From assembly GCA_035578905.1 (NCBI GenBank), contig JAQJVL010000004.1, positions 6,693,175 to 6,757,174 on the forward strand: DNA of 64,000 bases, given 5' to 3'. How positions within the stretch are numbered: the first letter of the stretch is position 1; the number at the start of each line of letters is the position of its first letter. Of this stretch, positions 59,975-64,000 are shown one piece after another. Both the position numbers and the translations under genes were made by a program. Below the pieces are notes generated by a model. It saw only the letters and a list, made by a program, of their open reading frames with translations, was not told where the DNA came from and did no database searches. This stretch comes from Stictocephala bisonia (Eukaryota > Arthropoda > Insecta > Hemiptera > Membracidae).

Positions 59975-62900
59975 CAATGACTGGTGACTAACCAAGTCGA
60001 TCACGGGGCTAACAATTTGGTCCCGGGTGGCTAACCAAGTACATCCCAGGTGGCTAACCAAGTAGATCACGGGTGGCTAACCAAGTACATCCCAGGTGGC
60101 TAACCAAGTAGATCACGGGTGGCTAACCAAGTACATCACGGGTGGCTAACCAAGTAGATCACGGGTGGCTAACCAAGTACATCCCAGGTGGCTAACCAAG
60201 TAGATCACGGGTGGCTAACCAAGTACATCACGGGTGGCTAACCAAGTAGATCACGGGTGGCTAACCAAGTACATCCCAGGTGGCTAACCAAGTAGATCAC
60301 GGGTGGCTAACCAAGTACATCCCAGGTGGCTAACCAAGTAGATCACGGGTGGCTAACCAAGTACATCACGGGTGGCTAACCAAGTAGATCACGGGTGGCT
60401 AACCAAGTACATCCCAGGTGGCTAACCAAGTAGATCACGGGTGGCTAACCAAGTACATCACGGGTGGCTAACCAAGTAGATCACGGGTGGCTAACCAAGT
60501 AGATCACGGGTGGCTAACCAAGTACATCACGGGTGGCTAACCAAGTAGATCACGGGTGGCTAACCAAGTACATCACGGGTGGCTAACCAAGTAGATCACG
60601 GGTGGCTAACCAAGTACATCCCGGGTGGCTAACCAAGTACATCCCGGGTGGCTAACCAAGTACATCCCAGGTGGCTAACCAAGTACATCACGGGTGGCTA
60701 ACCAAGTACATCACGGGTGGCTAACCAAGTACATCCCGGGTGGCTAACCAAGTACATCCCGGGTGGCTAACCAAGTACATCACGGGTGGCTAACCAAGTA
60801 CATCCCAGGTGGCTAACCAAGTAGATCACGGGTGGCTAACCAAGTACATCCCGGGTGGCTAACCAAGTACATCACGGGTGGCTAACCAAGTAGATCACGG
60901 GTGGCTAACCAAGTACATCACGGGTGGCTAACCAAGTAGATCACGGGTGGCTAACCAAGTACATCCCAGGTGGCTAACCAAGTAGATCACGGGTGGCTAA
61001 CCAAGTACATCCCGGGTGGCTAACCAAGTACATCACGGGTGGCTAACCAAGTACATCCCGGGTGGCTAACCAAGTACATCCCAGGTGGCTAACCAAGTAC
61101 ATCACGGGTGGCTAACCAAGTACATCCCGGGTGGCTAACCAAGTACATCACGGGTGGCTAACCAAGTACATCCCAGGTGGCTAACCAAGTAGATCACGGG
61201 TGGCTAACCAAGTACATCACGGGTGGCTAACCAAGTAGATCACGGGTGGCTAACCAAGTACATCACGGGTGGCTAACCAAGTAGATCACGGGTGGCTAAC
61301 CAAGTACATCACGGGTGGCTAACCAAGTAGATCACGGGTGGCTAACCAAGTACATCACGGGTGGCTAACCAAGTAGATCACGGGTGGCTAACCAAGTACA
61401 TCCCGGGTGGCTAACCAAGTACATCACGGGTGGCTAACCAAGTACATCACGGGTGGCTAACCAAGTACATCACGGGTGGCTAACCAAGTAGATCACGGGT
61501 GGCTAACCAAGTACATCACGGGTGGCTAACCAAGTAGATCACGGGTGGCTAACCAAGTACATCCCGGGTGGCTAACCAAGTAGATCACGGGTGGCTAACC
61601 AAGTACATCACGGGTGGCTAACCAAGTACATCACGGGTGGCTAACCAAGTAGATCACGGGTGGCTAACCAAGTACATCACGGGTGGCTAACCAAGTACAT
61701 CACGGGTGGCTAACCAAGTACATCACGGGTGGCTAACCAAGTAGATCACGGGTGGCTAAACAAGTACATCCCGGGTGGCTAAACAAGTACATCACGGGTG
61801 GCTAACCAAGTACATCACGGGTGGCTAACCAAGTACATCACGGGTGGCTAACCAAGTACATCACGGGTGGCTAACCAAGTACATCCCGGGTGGCTAACCA
61901 AGTACATCACGGGTGGCTAACCAAGTACATCACGGGTGGCTAACCAAGTACATCACGGGTGGCTAACCAAGTACATCACGGGTGGCTAACCAAGTACATC
62001 ACGGGTGGCTAACCAAGTAGATCACGGGTGGCTAACCAAGTACATCACGGGTGGCTAACCAAGTAGATCACGGGTGGCTAACCAAGTACATCCCGGGTGG
62101 CTAACCAAGTACATCACGGGTGGCTAACCAAGTACATCACGGGTGGCTAACCAAGTAGATCACGGGTGGCTAACCAAGTACATCACGGGTGGCTAACCAA
62201 GTAGATCACGGGTGGCTAACCAAGTACATCCCGGGTGGCTAACCAAGTAGATCACGGGTGGCTAACCAAGTACATCACGGGTGGCTAACCAAGTACATCA
62301 CGGGTGGCTAACCAAGTAGATCACGGGTGGCTAACCAAGTACATCACGGGTGGCTAACCAAGTACATCACGGGTGGCTAACCAAGTACATCCCGGGTGGC
62401 TAACCAAGTACATCACGGGTGGCTAACCAAGTACATCACGGGTGGCTAACCAAGTACATCACGGGTTGCTAACCAAGTAGATCACGCGTGGCTAACAAGC
62501 CAATCACGGGTGGCTAACCAATTTCATCACTGGTGGCTAACCAATTACATCACGGGTGGCTAACCAAGTAGATCACGGGTGCCTAACAAGCCAATCATGG
62601 GTGGCTAACCAAGTACATCACGGGTGGCTAACCAAGAAGATCACGGGTGGCCAACAACTCGATCACGGGTGGCTAACCAAGTGCATCACGGGTGGCTAAC
62701 CAAGTAGATCACGGGTGGCTAACCAAGTACATCACGGGTGGCTAACCAAGTAGATCACGGGTGCCTAACAAGCCAATCATGGGTGGCTAACCAAGTACAT
62801 CACGGGTGGCTAACCAAGTAGATCACGGGTGGCCAACAACTCGATCACGGGTGGCTAACCAAGTGCATCACGGGTGGCTAACCAGGTAGATCATGGGTGG

Positions 62901-64000
62901 CTAACAAGCCAATCACGGGTGGCTAACAAGCCAATCACGGGGGCTAACCAAGTACATCACGGGTGGCCAACAAGTCGATCACGGGTGGCTAACCAAGTAG
63001 ATCACGGGTGCCTAACAAGCCAATCACGGGTGGCTAACCAAGTACATCACGGGTGGCTAACCAAGTAGATCACGGGTAGCCAACAACTCGATCACGGGTG
63101 GCTAACCAAGTACATCACGGGTGGCTAACCAAGTAGATCACGGGTGCCTAACAAGCCAATCACGGGTGGCTAACCAAGTACATCACGGGTGGCTAACCAA
63201 GTAGATCACGGGTGGCCAACAACTCGATCACGGGTGGCTAACCAAGTGCATCACGGGTGGCTAACCAAGTAGATCACGGGTGGCTGACAAGCCAATCACG
63301 GGTGGCTAACAAGCCAATCACGGGGGCTAACCAAGTACATCACGGGTGGCCAACAAGTCGATCACGGGTGGCTAACCTAGTAGATCACGTGTATGGTTGG
63401 CTAACAATTCGATCACGCGTGGATAACCAAGTAGATCACGGGTGGCCAACAAGCCTATTACGGGTGTCTAACCAAGTAGATCACGGGTGGCTAACAAGTC
63501 AAACACGGATGACTAACAAGTCGATCGAGGGTAGCTAACAAGTAGATCAAGGGTGGCTAACAAGTCAAACACGGATGACTAACAAGTCGATCACGCGTGG
63601 CTAACCAAGTAGATCACGGGTGGCCAACAAGTCGATCAAGGGTGGATAACAAGTCGATCAAGGGTGGCTAACAGGTCGATCAAGGTTGGCTAACAAGTCG
63701 ATCACGCGTGGTTAACAATTCGATCACGGATGGCTAGGAAGTCGATCACGGGTGCTACCCAAGTGAATCATGGGTATTGCTACATTGATCATAGGTCACC
63801 CACTACCCAAATCAATCACGGGTGGCTAATAAGTCGATAACGGGTGGCTAACAAGTCGATCACGCGTGGCTAACTAGTCGATCACGCGTGGCTAACTAGT
63901 CAGTCACGGGTGGCTAACAATTTGATCATGCGTGGCTAACTAGTCGATCACGGGTACTACCTAAGTAAATCATGTGTACTCTTAAGTCAATCATGGGTCA
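59975..64000 (+). repeat. 23-bp satellite-like array running past the window end
   Basis: About 175 units of GTGGCTAACCAAGTAGATCA then CGG. From 60000 to 62460 the units are nearly identical and differ only at three linked sites (GATCACGGG, CATCACGGG, CATCCCGGG, CATCCCAGG). From 62460 on, units diverge (AACAAGCCAATCACGGG, AACAACTCGATCACGGG), with a duplicated block of about 383 bases (62874 against 63257). The last 500 bases are the most decayed, with AAGTCGATCACGCGTGG units, but the array does not end in the window. Confidence 0.97.

Overview
The window looks like a gene-poor stretch of an arthropod nuclear genome, most probably an insect. The DNA is AT-rich, one clear gene end has a spliced intron with GT..AG borders, and the mobile elements are typical of insects: an R1-clade LINE, a BEL/Pao retrotransposon, mariner, Helitron-like and piggyBac-like elements. 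A short (CCTAA)n tract of the insect telomere type (TTAGG on the other strand) sits at 44159-44182. I cannot name the species. A hemipteran would fit, but nothing seen here proves it. No bacterial or phage gene, CRISPR array or operon was seen.

Layout. Positions 2-2899 hold the last two exons of a plus-strand gene whose start lies outside the window; its product is Ser/Arg-rich and ends near a TRIP motif that resembles an EB1-binding site. The remaining 61 kb has almost no host coding sequence. Roughly a third of the window (about 23 kb by my coordinates) is tandem arrays of many unrelated unit lengths: 48 bp (5.9-7.6 kb), a different 48 bp unit (12.6-17.2 kb), 87/79 bp (23.8-25.1 kb), 84 bp (27.1-28.5 kb), (TC)n and (CCCT)n (29.5-30.3 and 34.8-35.2 kb), 74/121 bp (36.2-38.9 kb), 32 bp (42.7 and 44.7-45.5 kb), 36 bp (43.3-44.2, 46.5-47.2 and 55.3 kb), 35/70 bp (48.9-49.9 kb), 40 bp (51.5-53.6 kb), 122 bp (56.3-56.8 kb) and 23 bp (60.0 kb to the window end).

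Between arrays lie broken mobile elements. These include a Helitron-like element (10218-11708), a BEL/Pao remnant on the minus strand (17166-19911) split by a piggyBac-like insertion (18555-19429), Jockey/CR1-like LINE reverse transcriptase fragments (20436-20960, 21530-21627, 39980-40110), a 738 bp TIR element with a large internal hairpin (23038-23775), a degenerate R1-clade LINE (about 30290-34830), a 741 bp mariner derivative that is an almost perfect palindrome (57133-57873), two tRNA-derived sequences, and a lone MADF-domain exon (55592-55783).

No set of genes here works together as a pathway. The unusual content is structural. Two unrelated minisatellite families each carry a perfect G-quadruplex motif in every unit or every second unit, and one of them flips strand twice inside one array. 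There are four long or medium inverted repeats able to form hairpin RNA. Several arrays show higher-order units (624, 166, 397, 383 and 70 bp). All calls rest on reading the sequence alone; no database search was possible.
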